From assembly GCA_017473925.1 (NCBI GenBank), contig JAFUIY010000049.1, positions 1 to 61,605 on the forward strand: 61,605 bases of DNA, written 5' to 3'. Below the pieces are notes generated by a model, which was not told where the DNA came from, made no database searches, and saw only the letters and a program-made list of their open reading frames with translations. Position 1 is the stretch's first letter; each line of letters starts with the position of its first letter. Origin of the DNA: Clostridia bacterium (GTDB lineage Bacteria; Bacillota; Clostridia; Oscillospirales; Acutalibacteraceae). Positions 43,587 to 52,287 of the stretch are shown here, piece by piece. The position numbers and the translations under genes are program-made.

Positions 43587-44657
43587 TTGATTCTTCTGGA
43601 TATCAGGTTAATAGGTTCACCAAAGGTCGTTATGACAAACACAAAGAGCCATCACGCCTATTTTGCATGGCCCACAATTGCGAAGCTGCAGAACGGCAGA
43701 ATCTGTGTCGGTGCTTCGGGCTACAGAATAGAGCATATATGTCCTTTCGGCAAGGGCGTTCTCGCATTCAGCGACGATAACGGAGAAACATACTCAGAGC
43801 CCGTGCCTGTCATTGACACTGTCCTTGATGACAGGGATGTGGGGCTGACAGTTTTCGGTGAAAAAGGACTTATCGTCACATCCTTCAACAACACACTTCA
43901 GTTCCAGAGAGAAAACATGCCTCAGACTCAGGAATGCTTTGACTACATAAATTCTGTTTCTCCCGAAGAGGAAGCCGAAGCACTGGGCGTTCCCTTCAGA
44001 ATAAGCAATGACTGCGGAGAAACCTTCGGAAAAATCCATAACTCCCCTATCTCATCTCCCCACGGTCCCACTGAACTCAGGGACGGTACAATTCTGTGGG
44101 TCGGCAGAATTCAGGGCATTCACAACCACATTGAAGCCCACACCATAGACACTGAAACTGGTGAAATGTCCTTTGTGGGGGATATGGAGCTTTATAAATA
44201 TGAGGAATTCAGGGATATTTATTTCTACGAGCCTCATGCCATTGAGCTCCCTGACGGAAAAATCATATGCCATCTCAGAGCCGAAAACAAGGACGAAACT
44301 CTGTTCACTCTCTATCAGACCGAATCAACCGATAAGGGTGTGACATGGACAAAGCCCCGTCAGATTGTCCGTGATGACAGCGGTGCACCGGGTCACCTCT
44401 TTATGCATTCATCGGGAGTTCTGATTTCAACATTTTCCCACAGAGCAAAGCCCTACGGTATATGGGCAATATTCAGCAACGACAACGGAAAAACCTGGAG
44501 CGACGAAAAAATCATCTATAACGCAAATGAGTCAGACGATTTAGGCTATCCCTCCACGGTTGAGCTCCCTGACGGAAGCCTGATAACTGCATTCTACACA
44601 AGAGATACAGAGGATGTTCCTGCAATCATAATGCAGCAGAAATGGGCATTTATATAA
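43587..44657 (+). CDS. Sialidase-superfamily (BNR/Asp-box) protein
   Basis: The 356-residue protein is a six-bladed propeller with three clear Asp boxes: SDDNGETYSEP, STDKGVTWTKP and SNDNGKTWSDE. It also has FYEPHAIELPDGKI and GYPSTVELPDGSLI typical of exo-sialidase-like bacterial proteins. There is no signal peptide, so it is probably cytoplasmic. The sialic-acid-binding arginine triad cannot be assigned with confidence, so specificity stays open. The frame has no ATG near its start: a TTG at 43587 abuts the AAAAGGGG ribosome site, and a CTG at 43596 has better spacing. The first ATG (residue 16, 43632) would remove part of the first strand. Confidence 0.82.
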   Translation: MILLDIRLIGSPKVVMTNTKSHHAYFAWPTIAKLQNGRICVGASGYRIEHICPFGKGVLAFSDDNGETYSEPVPVIDTVLDDRDVGLTVFGEKGLIVTSFNNTLQFQRENMPQTQECFDYINSVSPEEEAEALGVPFRISNDCGETFGKIHNSPISSPHGPTELRDGTILWVGRIQGIHNHIEAHTIDTETGEMSFVGDMELYKYEEFRDIYFYEPHAIELPDGKIICHLRAENKDETLFTLYQTESTDKGVTWTKPRQIVRDDSGAPGHLFMHSSGVLISTFSHRAKPYGIWAIFSNDNGKTWSDEKIIYNANESDDLGYPSTVELPDGSLITAFYTRDTEDVPAIIMQQKWAFI

Positions 44658-44661
44658 AAGC

Positions 44662-44689
44662 AAAAAAACACTCAGCCGAGTGTTTTTTT
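44662..44689. terminator. Bidirectional intrinsic terminator
   Basis: A perfect 12-bp stem AAAAAAACACTC/GAGTGTTTTTTT (44662-44673 with 44678-44689) with a 4-base loop has T-runs in both directions. It serves the sialidase-like gene and the convergent SWIM gene, whose stop codon overlaps it. Confidence 0.95.
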
Positions 44690-45504
44690 CACAGCATGAA
44701 GCTGCCTGTTTCTTTGCCGTCAAAGGCAAATCTTAACAATGTCATTCTGTTGATTGCAGCGAAGTACCCTGTACGCTCATATTCATCCCTGTAATGCTTA
44801 TCAATAAATTCAAGTGTTTCTTTCAGCTGAAGCATTGCTGCAAATTCATGTTTACAGTTATAACTGCAGAAGCAGGAGCAGACAAGGCGGCTAATCTCAC
44901 CGTTACGGTAATCAAATTCCACCTCGTAACCGTCACCGCCCTCGACAATCGCATAGCCCTTTGTACCGTCTATGCTGATATATCTGACCTTTCCCATTAT
45001 AAAATATTCTTCGCCACGGTCTGCAATTACCGGACTGATATCCATGCTTTCGGGCTTTTCAAGAAGAAATGAAGTGTCGTCGCTGCTGCTGACAAACTCA
45101 TCCTCTTCCTTTACAGGAGCTCTGAACCAGGTAATAACCTTACTGCCGGGTATTGCATTACGGTCAAATGTCAGGAATTGACTGCCTGCATTGAAAAACT
45201 GTCCGCTGACTGTTGTGTCTGCCACTGCGATGACACGCTTATAATCAGACAGTTTTATTTTGAAGTTGTAATTGACCTTTATTATTCTGCCGCGAATCCC
45301 TTCCAGCTTTCCGTCAACAAAGACAGTATCACCGCAATGCAGGTCGAATCGGTCATTATAATATGTCAGTGTTGTATTTCTGCCTTCAAAGTATACCTGA
45401 ACAACTGATTTACGTGGTGCTTCTGTCTGCTTTGATGCAGTATATACTTCTTCCTGCAAACTATCTTCATTATTTTCTGCTGTAAATCCGATTTCAAATG
45501 ACAT
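44689..45504 (-). CDS. SWIM zinc-finger protein
   Basis: The 271-residue protein has a C-terminal SWIM zinc site (VCSCFCSYNCKHEFAAML, about residues 210-227), the C-x-C...C-x-H pattern of SWIM proteins that bind DNA, RNA or proteins. The first part holds a small beta-rich region with DTVFVDGKLEGIRGRI. SWIM proteins of this size in Firmicutes sometimes accompany Snf2 helicases, but none is present here. The start is the ATG at 45504 after GGGAGG; the longer frame reads through poor ribosome signals. It stands alone between two terminators. Confidence 0.8.
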   Translation of the reverse strand: MSFEIGFTAENNEDSLQEEVYTASKQTEAPRKSVVQVYFEGRNTTLTYYNDRFDLHCGDTVFVDGKLEGIRGRIIKVNYNFKIKLSDYKRVIAVADTTVSGQFFNAGSQFLTFDRNAIPGSKVITWFRAPVKEEDEFVSSSDDTSFLLEKPESMDISPVIADRGEEYFIMGKVRYISIDGTKGYAIVEGGDGYEVEFDYRNGEISRLVCSCFCSYNCKHEFAAMLQLKETLEFIDKHYRDEYERTGYFAAINRMTLLRFAFDGKETGSFML

Positions 45505-45605
45505 AGTATTTCCTCCCTGAGAACAGTGTTTTCTTTCTCTTTCTGACATTATTCTAACATACAATATGTACTATAAAACGGACTTTTATATAATCATCTG
45601 AAAAA

Positions 45606-45643
45606 GAAAAAAGAGATGTAAATAAACTTTCGTTTTTTACATC
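45606..45643 (-). terminator. Intrinsic terminator after the Nudix gene
   Basis: GATGTAAA (45615-45622) pairs with TTTACATC (45636-45643), followed on the minus strand by TCTTTTTTC. It lies 10 bases after the stop at 45653. Confidence 0.8.
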
Positions 45644-45652
45644 CCCTTGGAT

Positions 45653-46138
45653 TCACACGCCGAATATCACATAATTATCCTTGGTACAGGACTTTGCAAC
45701 ATAATCACCTGCAGGAAGTCCCTTTTTATTTTCTTTGTATGCCTTGAGTATTACACGGCTCATATTCGTGATATCATCACGGGCAAGGGCTTCATCAACG
45801 GTCAGAAGCAGAACCTCGCTGTTTTCATAGCCGTCTGACTTCGCCTCACCCGAAACATAATCGAGGGTAAAAACAATGCACCATTCCTCCGACTTGAATT
45901 GAACGGAATAAATATCCCTCGTTTTACACACAACAGAGGTTTCCTCAAAAAACTCCCTTTCAACGGCCTTTGTGGGAAGCTCCTTTTCCTTGACATAACC
46001 TCCGGGAATGAGAATTTTATCCTTTGCCGCACCGTATGTATGACGGACAAACAGAATTTTTCCGTCAATCTCAAGTATACCGCATACGGCAAAATGCCTT
46101 GTGCTGTGCTGAGGCTGTTTGCGTTTAAAAAGCTTCAT
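45653..46138 (-). CDS. Nudix hydrolase
   Basis: The 161-residue cytoplasmic protein contains a Nudix box (GGYVKEKELPTKAVEREFFEE, split here as GGYVKEKE and REFFEET, about residues 46-68) with the G-x5-E and R-E-x2-E-E pattern needed for metal binding. It should hydrolyse a nucleoside-diphosphate-linked compound. The start sequence MKLFKRKQPQHSTRHFA is basic. GAGGGTG precedes the ATG. It follows an unknown gene by 33 bases and may share its transcript. The substrate is not predictable. Confidence 0.9.
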   Translation of the reverse strand: MKLFKRKQPQHSTRHFAVCGILEIDGKILFVRHTYGAAKDKILIPGGYVKEKELPTKAVEREFFEETSVVCKTRDIYSVQFKSEEWCIVFTLDYVSGEAKSDGYENSEVLLLTVDEALARDDITNMSRVILKAYKENKKGLPAGDYVAKSCTKDNYVIFGV

Positions 46139-46171
46139 AAGTTCACCCTCACAGATTAATCTGATTTTATT

Positions 46172-46573
46172 TTATAATATCCACTCATATTCTACATAGT
46201 CCGCTTCAATTTCAAGACGGACAGACCTTTCGGCACACAAATCAATAATCATAGATTCGTATGAAACAAAATGATTAATATACTCTGTTCTGTTTGCAGT
46301 AAGAACAGTTAATTTTTTACTGTCACTATAAATCCAACATTTATTTTCAGCAAAGTATTCATAAAGCCTTAAATCATTGTCAACAAGATGATATTTTATC
46401 ACAAGTGACTTTGCATCGGGCTTGAAATGCTGTATTGAAGCATGGTAACTTATATCCTGTTCAAAAGTGAAGATTATAAAATCATTTTCGACGGTTATCT
46501 TTTCAATCACGCAATCATGAGGAACAGGAATGGTGGGTAAAGTATCTCTGTCAAGAAAATATTTTTCTGCCAC
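46172..46573 (-). CDS. Hypothetical protein (133 aa)
   Basis: The 133-residue protein is beta-rich, with many aromatic residues and no signal peptide, membrane segment or cysteine pattern. Recognisable stretches are DTLPTIPVPHDCVIEK and a C-terminal EIEADYVEYEWIL. I do not recognise a family. The start is the GTG at 46573, eight bases after AAGGAG; a GTG inside that site would add three residues. It sits 17 bases downstream of the GH42-like glycosidase gene and is probably co-transcribed with it. Confidence 0.65.
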   Translation of the reverse strand: MAEKYFLDRDTLPTIPVPHDCVIEKITVENDFIIFTFEQDISYHASIQHFKPDAKSLVIKYHLVDNDLRLYEYFAENKCWIYSDSKKLTVLTANRTEYINHFVSYESMIIDLCAERSVRLEIEADYVEYEWIL

Positions 46574-46590
46574 AATAATCACTCCTTATC

Positions 46591-48534
46591 TCAATCGTAC
46601 ATTATTTCAATCATCTGATGAATATTGACTTCGGGCACTGTGAATACTGCCTTGCCGTCTGAATATTCAAAATCAAGCTCTTTGCCCTGAGGAACAAGAG
46701 TTATTCTTTCAGGCTTGTCGCATTTTACGGTACATTTCACATTGTAAAGGGGAACGGTGTCTTCAATAACCTCCGTGTTTCTGCCCCTGACTGTTGTATG
46801 GGCAAACAGAAGATGCATAATATTTCTGTTTTCTGCATCCTGTCTTGTGTAAGTCATAACGGCTTTATCGGGGATTTCTGCCTTTGCAGTAAAGCCGTCA
46901 CCCATAAGCTTTTGAGCAACATAAGTGAAAAGCTCCTTGAAGAAAAGATGTCCGTGCTGTGCATAAGCCGTGAAGATATCCCAGCCGATGTATGCGACAT
47001 TGTTCTTCACAACTGCACCTGCAAATGTCTCCTCGGGATTGTTTGGTGCATGTGCATGTGAGCAGAAATGCTCTGCAGTTCTGTTAAAATAGGGGTTCTG
47101 CATATTTGCGACAATTTCACCGTCTGTGACTCCGATTTTGTGTGAGTCGCAGCGCATGACATATTCTGTATTGCCGTTGACAGTTTCAAAGCAGGGAATG
47201 AAATATGTGGGGTTCATTTCATTCTTTCCCTGATATTCTGCACCGACATCAAGAATAAATTCACCGTCTTTTACGATTGATTCAGCCGTTGCGATGATTT
47301 TACCGCCGTTTTCTGCAAATGCCTTTATTCTTTCTGCAGTTTCGTCGGAATAGCCGTTCACATCGGGAAGAATGAGCATTTTGTAGGGTGAAAAATCTGC
47401 TGTTTCGTCAATGAAATTATAGAGATAGCTGTTTTCAAGGAGCATTCTGTTAGCACCGACATCGGCATCTCTGTTTTTGCCGTGTGTCACTGCTTCACCG
47501 CTGAGCACGGCAATATCAGCCACATTAACGGCACCTGCAAGCCAGGGCTCACATTCCTCAACATGGGCATATGCCTTGCCGATAAGGTTATATGTAGCCA
47601 TGTTCATTTCGCCGAGAGGATGCATCTGGTCGCCTACAGAACAGCCTGCACCGTTTGCGATGCTCAGAGCTGTTTCGTAAATGAGCGCATTGGGATGCTT
47701 GAAGCCTCCGAATTCACCCCAGCTGTGGTGGAATTTACCCGTCATGCCGAGGAATTCGACATCCTTAAGTGTACGCACATAAGCTGCAGACAGAGGGAAA
47801 TGGTCATAGCCCCAGCCGCCTGTGGGCAAGCTTTCAAGCTCAAGATGTGTGTTTGCATCAATGTATACATAGTCACCCTTGGGCACATGTCCCTCGTTGT
47901 GATAAATCGTTGCCGTGTCGCTGTATTTTCTGACGGCTTCGTTTGTTCTTCTGAGATACTCAGCAAAAACAATGTCGCCCATTTTTATGCAGTCTTCTCT
48001 GTTTTCATAATCAAGACCTGCTTTTTTCATATCTGCAAGGCACTTCTCACAATAGCACACTCTGGGAGAAATAATGTCAAGGAAAATTCCGCAGGGGTTA
48101 TATTTCTGCATAACTTCCTCAATCTGTGCACAAAGAGCATCGAGATAGCCCGTATTGAAGCAGAGAGTGTGAAAATGGACTTCGCTTTCATATTCTGCAA
48201 CATCGTTCTTATCCGTCGAGCAGATGTAATGCCATTCGGGATGCTTCACATAGTCCTTTTCGTCAAAGCCTGCCGAGATATATACGGGAGCGTTGACGCC
48301 TATCTCCTTACATGCCTCAAGCTGAGCACCGAGGAGGTCAAAATCAAGGCAAGGATGCATTTCATTCACTTCCGTGGGATGATATGACCAGCCGTGATGA
48401 CACTTTGAAAAAACGGTTATTGAATCAACATGCCCTGCCTTAAGGGCAGCCTGAAACTGCTCCTTTGAAAACCTTTTGCCTACGGGCAGTGTTCCGTTTG
48501 TATGAAAATCAAGATGTACCTGTCTTTTTCGCAT
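46591..48534 (-). CDS. GH42-like glycosidase with beta-galactosidase trimerisation domain
   Basis: The 647-residue protein has an N-terminal TIM-barrel part (about 1-330; HLDFHTNG, NPCGIFLDIISPRVCYC and TGKFHHSWGEFGGFKHP) and a GATase-like domain (about 355-540) containing YKMLILPDVNGYSDETAERI cut at MLILPDVNG and ENGGKIIATAESIV, typical of the beta-galactosidase trimerisation domain. Members attack galactosides, fucosides or related sugars; the exact activity is not settled. There is no signal peptide. AAGGAG precedes the ATG. A terminator lies between it and the upstream GH2 gene, so it may have its own promoter or depend on read-through. Confidence 0.78.
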   Translation of the reverse strand: MRKRQVHLDFHTNGTLPVGKRFSKEQFQAALKAGHVDSITVFSKCHHGWSYHPTEVNEMHPCLDFDLLGAQLEACKEIGVNAPVYISAGFDEKDYVKHPEWHYICSTDKNDVAEYESEVHFHTLCFNTGYLDALCAQIEEVMQKYNPCGIFLDIISPRVCYCEKCLADMKKAGLDYENREDCIKMGDIVFAEYLRRTNEAVRKYSDTATIYHNEGHVPKGDYVYIDANTHLELESLPTGGWGYDHFPLSAAYVRTLKDVEFLGMTGKFHHSWGEFGGFKHPNALIYETALSIANGAGCSVGDQMHPLGEMNMATYNLIGKAYAHVEECEPWLAGAVNVADIAVLSGEAVTHGKNRDADVGANRMLLENSYLYNFIDETADFSPYKMLILPDVNGYSDETAERIKAFAENGGKIIATAESIVKDGEFILDVGAEYQGKNEMNPTYFIPCFETVNGNTEYVMRCDSHKIGVTDGEIVANMQNPYFNRTAEHFCSHAHAPNNPEETFAGAVVKNNVAYIGWDIFTAYAQHGHLFFKELFTYVAQKLMGDGFTAKAEIPDKAVMTYTRQDAENRNIMHLLFAHTTVRGRNTEVIEDTVPLYNVKCTVKCDKPERITLVPQGKELDFEYSDGKAVFTVPEVNIHQMIEIMYD

Positions 48535-48550
48535 AATAGAATCTCCTTTT

Positions 48551-48588
48551 TAAAAACGGCTTTCATCCTGTGACGAAAACCGTTTTTT
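48551..48588 (-). terminator. Intrinsic terminator after the GH2 gene
   Basis: AAAACGG (48553-48559) pairs with CCGTTTT (48580-48586), extended inward by TTTC/GAAA with a one-base bulge. On the minus strand a TTTTTAAAAAGG follows. It lies six bases past the GH2 stop codon. Confidence 0.78.
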
Positions 48589-48593
48589 GTATT

Positions 48594-50867
48594 TTACTTC
48601 TGAGGCTTCTTAACCTTATTGAGCTTAGCGTTTATTTCAAGAATCTGTTCCTTTGTAAAGCCGTTGCCGAGCATTGAGAACACACGCTTGATTGTAAAGC
48701 CCTTTGCCATGCCGTAAATATTCTTGAGCATTGCAGGTGTGACGCTGAAGCCTGCCATGACTCCGCCCTTTTTCTCTTCGCCGTCTTCGTCCTTACCGCC
48801 GCTCATCATACCCTTGAGCAGAAGAACGAATTTAAGCATTACGAGCTTGCCCTTAAAGGTTGCCATAATGTCGCCGATTGTGTCATTGATTGAGAAATAT
48901 CCGTCAGGAGTGTTGATTTCAAACCAGTTGATGACCTGACCTTCCTCTTTCATGATGTAGCTTTCGTTAGGAGTGTCAACCTTACGGATTGTTGCTGTAT
49001 CCTCAAGGTCACCAGCCTTGACGGTAAGAGTTGTTTCGCCTTCATTCTTCACATTGAAGCAGAAGAAAGGATACTTGCCCTTTGTCTGCTTGCCGACGCT
49101 TACACCGTTTGCGAAAAGCTCGATTTCATCACAGTTTGAGTAAACTGTAACCTTTGTTACAGCCTCAGTTCTGTCAATATATCTCTTTGAGCAGAGATGA
49201 AGCACGGGTTCATCTGAGAGCCATGCCTTGTAAGCATAGAATGAATCCTTTTTATACTTTCTGTCGAAAGTGACAAGACCCTTGTGGTTCATGCCGTTTT
49301 CGCCGCCCTCTGCACGGGCATCTGCTGCAAAGTCGAACATGTTCCATACATGAGTTGCCCACAGATAAGGTCTTTCGGCAATCTGCTTGATGAGCTCTTC
49401 ATGATAATATGACTGATACTCTTCAGTATAGTCACCCTGAACAGGCTCGGAAGTGTGCCAGTTGAGAGCCTCACAGCCGTATTCACTGATGCCGATGGGC
49501 TTCTTGGGATACTTCTTATGGAAATCGTCAAACCAGGGGCCGTTCATGTCTGTTGTACCGCCGTACCAACCAAAATAGTGGTTGTATGAAAGCACGTCGC
49601 TGATGTGAACATATTCGGAGTCGATTGAACACATTGTAACGGATGCAATTGTTGTCAGTCTTGTCTTGTCCATTTCATGGCAGAGCTCATTGAGCTTCTT
49701 GTGATTTCTGATAAGGTCGGGGTCTGCAGCACCTGCAATAGTGATTTCGTTTGAAAGTCCCCATACGACGATTGAGGGATGATTGTAATTCTGGGAAACA
49801 AGCTCCTTCATCTGACTGATTGTGTTATCATAGCCTGTTGACATATGCTTTGAAATATAGGGAATTTCAGCCCAGAGAACAAGACCTGTTTCGTCACAAA
49901 GGTCATAGAAAACCTGTGAATGCTGATAATGTGCAAGACGGATTGTTGTTGCACCGAGCTCGAGAATCAGGTCAAGGTCTTCCTTGTGATGCTCGGGAAG
50001 AAGTGCATTACCGATGTCAGGTCTGTCCTGATGACGGGAAACACCTCTGAGGGGATATTCCTTGCCGTTGAGAATGAAGCCCTTTTCGGGGTCAATTTCA
50101 AATGTACGGCAGCCGAAACGGGTGCTTACACAGTCGATTTCTTCGCCGTTTCCGATAAGAGTTGCCCTTGCTGTATAAAGATAAGGGTCTTTTCTGCCGT
50201 TCCAGAGATGAACATTTTTAATTTCAAGCTTTGCTTCGTCGTCTTCGTCCATTACACACTCAGCAATGACTTCACCCTCTGCAATAATTTCATATTTTAC
50301 CTTGCAGTCATCGTCATCCTTAATGAATGTCTTTATTTCAACAACAGCGTCATTGCCTTTGATTTCGGGTGTGACCATAATACCGGGAGCACCGTAATAA
50401 TCAAGGTCAAAATGGTTCTTTGCAACACCGATTACGCTTACATCACGGTAAATACCGCCGTAGAATGTGAAGTCGGCATTCTGAGGATAAACCCTGTCGT
50501 TGGGTGAGTTGTCAACAAGGACAACGAGGAGATTTTCTTCTTTTATATCATCGAGCTTTACTCTGAAGGTTGAGTAACCGCCGTGATGCTCGGTTATCTT
50601 TTCACCGTTCCAGAAAACCTCGCAGGAGGAGTTTACGCCGTCAAACTGAAGATATTTCACTTCGCCTGCAGGCAGTTCATCTGCAGTCAGAGTCTTTGCG
50701 AAAGCACATGTGCCTCTGAAATAGTCGTTGCCGCCGTCCTGACCGTCTTTGCCGTTCCATGTATAAGGAAGACTCAGCTTTTCCCAGTCAGCAGGTATTG
50801 CTGAGGGTGCTGTTTTTACTTTCTTTGCAAAAGCCCAGTCCTGATTGATAACCTTTATATTTCTCAT
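48594..50867 (-). CDS. Glycoside hydrolase family 2 (beta-galactosidase/glucuronidase-like)
   Basis: The 757-residue protein has the GH2 order: jelly-roll sugar-binding domain (about 1-150; TWNGKDGQDGGNDYFRG cut at GGNDYFRG and FYGGIYRDV), immunoglobulin-like domain (155-255), and the barrel with PLRGVSRHQD, the acid/base Glu374 in WGLSNEI and the nucleophile Glu462 in ISEYGCEA. It should cut beta-galactosides, -glucuronides or -mannosides. It lacks a signal peptide. After the barrel and an Ig-like domain there is a ~100-residue extension rich in Lys, Gly and Met (GMMSGGKDEDGEEKKGG) with weakly hydrophobic helices, of unknown role. The start at 50867 follows GGAGG; the longer frame has no ribosome site. 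Confidence 0.92.
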   Translation of the reverse strand: MRNIKVINQDWAFAKKVKTAPSAIPADWEKLSLPYTWNGKDGQDGGNDYFRGTCAFAKTLTADELPAGEVKYLQFDGVNSSCEVFWNGEKITEHHGGYSTFRVKLDDIKEENLLVVLVDNSPNDRVYPQNADFTFYGGIYRDVSVIGVAKNHFDLDYYGAPGIMVTPEIKGNDAVVEIKTFIKDDDDCKVKYEIIAEGEVIAECVMDEDDEAKLEIKNVHLWNGRKDPYLYTARATLIGNGEEIDCVSTRFGCRTFEIDPEKGFILNGKEYPLRGVSRHQDRPDIGNALLPEHHKEDLDLILELGATTIRLAHYQHSQVFYDLCDETGLVLWAEIPYISKHMSTGYDNTISQMKELVSQNYNHPSIVVWGLSNEITIAGAADPDLIRNHKKLNELCHEMDKTRLTTIASVTMCSIDSEYVHISDVLSYNHYFGWYGGTTDMNGPWFDDFHKKYPKKPIGISEYGCEALNWHTSEPVQGDYTEEYQSYYHEELIKQIAERPYLWATHVWNMFDFAADARAEGGENGMNHKGLVTFDRKYKKDSFYAYKAWLSDEPVLHLCSKRYIDRTEAVTKVTVYSNCDEIELFANGVSVGKQTKGKYPFFCFNVKNEGETTLTVKAGDLEDTATIRKVDTPNESYIMKEEGQVINWFEINTPDGYFSINDTIGDIMATFKGKLVMLKFVLLLKGMMSGGKDEDGEEKKGGVMAGFSVTPAMLKNIYGMAKGFTIKRVFSMLGNGFTKEQILEINAKLNKVKKPQK

Positions 50868-50975
50868 AGTAACCTCCGTTTTATATTTATTCCATTTTAT
50901 TATAATACCTTTGTAACAATATTTCAAGACAGAATAAAACCTGTATAAAAATTTTAAATATTTGAGCTTTTCCTA

Positions 50976-51004
50976 TTGTTTTAACTGCCGTCTTTTGATA
51001 AACT
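50976..51004 (+). promoter_or_regulatory. Promoter for the dehydrogenase-transporter pair
   Basis: TTGTTT (50976-50981) and TAAACT (50999-51004) are 17 bases apart, 33 bases before the ATG at 51037. The match is moderate. Confidence 0.55.
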
Positions 51005-51036
51005 TGATTCATAAATCCGTAAGGAGGAAATTTACT

Positions 51037-52284
51037 ATGAATAATCCCGTAAAAATCGGTATTTTCGGTGCAGGCAGAGGTGCCGATATCGCAGAGAACA
51101 TGATGCTTCTCAAGGACTGCGAGATAGTTGCACTGTGCGAAGCAGACGAAAAAAGAGCTCAGAAATTTCTTGACAGACTGGGTATTGATATCCCCGTTTT
51201 CAAGGATTTTGATACATTTATTCAGCAGGAGCTCGATGCAGTTGTCCTTGCAAACTTCTTCCACGAGCATGCACCCTATGCAATAAAATGCTTTGAAAAA
51301 AACATTCATGTTTTCTCAGAGTGCATCAGCAACGGCACAATGGCTGAGGGCGTTGAGCTTCTCAGGGCATACGAAAAGAGCAATTCAATATTTATGCTTG
51401 CAGAAAATTATCCTCAGATGAAATTCAACCGTGAAATGAAAAGAGTCTGTGACGGCGGCACTCTGGGAAAAATCATCTATGCAGAGGGCGAATACAATCA
51501 CGGTGTAGCTCCCGAGGATTATGACTTCCTTAAGGGTTATGTCTATTTCCCCCATCACTGGAGAAATTATCTGCCCAGAACATATTATGTGACTCATTCG
51601 CTTGCTCCCATTATGTGGGCAACGGGTGCAACTCCCGTAAAAGTGAGTGCACAGGCAGTTTTCAACCCCATGACAGAAAAGGCAACAACGAGAGTTGTAG
51701 GCGACAGAGCCGCAATCATCACAACAGTCAATGATGACGGAACCCTTTTCAAATTCACGGGCTGTTCCGCATTCGGTGCTCACAGCAATTCATACCGTAT
51801 CTGCGGTGACCTCGGTCAGATTGAAAACCTCAGAGGTATGGGCGAACAGGTTATGCTCAGATACAACGAGTGGTCAGTTCCCGAGGGTATGGAAACGGAA
51901 AATCTCTATGAGCCCGAATGGAACGACAAGGACGAGGCTGATATTGAAAACAGCGGTCACGGCGGCGGAGACTTCATCGTGGCAAGAATGTTCCTTGACT
52001 GCATAAAGGAAAACAGACAACCTGAGCATCCTTACGATATTTATTCAGCCGTAACAATGGCTTCCGTTGCAATTCTCGGTCACAGAAGCGTTCTTTCGGG
52101 AGGAATGCCCTTTGATATTCCCGATTTCCGTAAGGAAGAATGCAGAAAGCAGTTTGAAAATGACAGAGAAACTCCCTTCTGGGGTTCAGACGGAAGTGCT
52201 CCCACAATCCCCTGCTGTTCAAAGACAGATTACACACCTACAGACGAACAGATTGAAAATTACAATAAGCTTTTTGAAGGTTAA
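51037..52284 (+). CDS. Gfo/Idh/MocA-family oxidoreductase
   Basis: The 415-residue cytoplasmic protein has an N-terminal NAD(P)-binding fold (VKIGIFGAGRGADIAENM, cut at VKIGIFGAGRG) and the family's EKNIHVFSEC motif, where the usual Lys of the E-K-P sequence is replaced by Cys-Ile-Ser-Asn (VFSECISNG). The C-terminal alpha/beta domain carries HHWRNYLPRTYYVTHSLAP with likely catalytic His. Members oxidise or reduce sugars, often at C2-C4, and include NAD-dependent glycosidases of GH109. AAGGAGG precedes the ATG. It is three bases upstream of an EamA transporter gene, with which it forms an operon. Confidence 0.88.
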   Translation: MNNPVKIGIFGAGRGADIAENMMLLKDCEIVALCEADEKRAQKFLDRLGIDIPVFKDFDTFIQQELDAVVLANFFHEHAPYAIKCFEKNIHVFSECISNGTMAEGVELLRAYEKSNSIFMLAENYPQMKFNREMKRVCDGGTLGKIIYAEGEYNHGVAPEDYDFLKGYVYFPHHWRNYLPRTYYVTHSLAPIMWATGATPVKVSAQAVFNPMTEKATTRVVGDRAAIITTVNDDGTLFKFTGCSAFGAHSNSYRICGDLGQIENLRGMGEQVMLRYNEWSVPEGMETENLYEPEWNDKDEADIENSGHGGGDFIVARMFLDCIKENRQPEHPYDIYSAVTMASVAILGHRSVLSGGMPFDIPDFRKEECRKQFENDRETPFWGSDGSAPTIPCCSKTDYTPTDEQIENYNKLFEG

Positions 52285-52287
52285 ACT

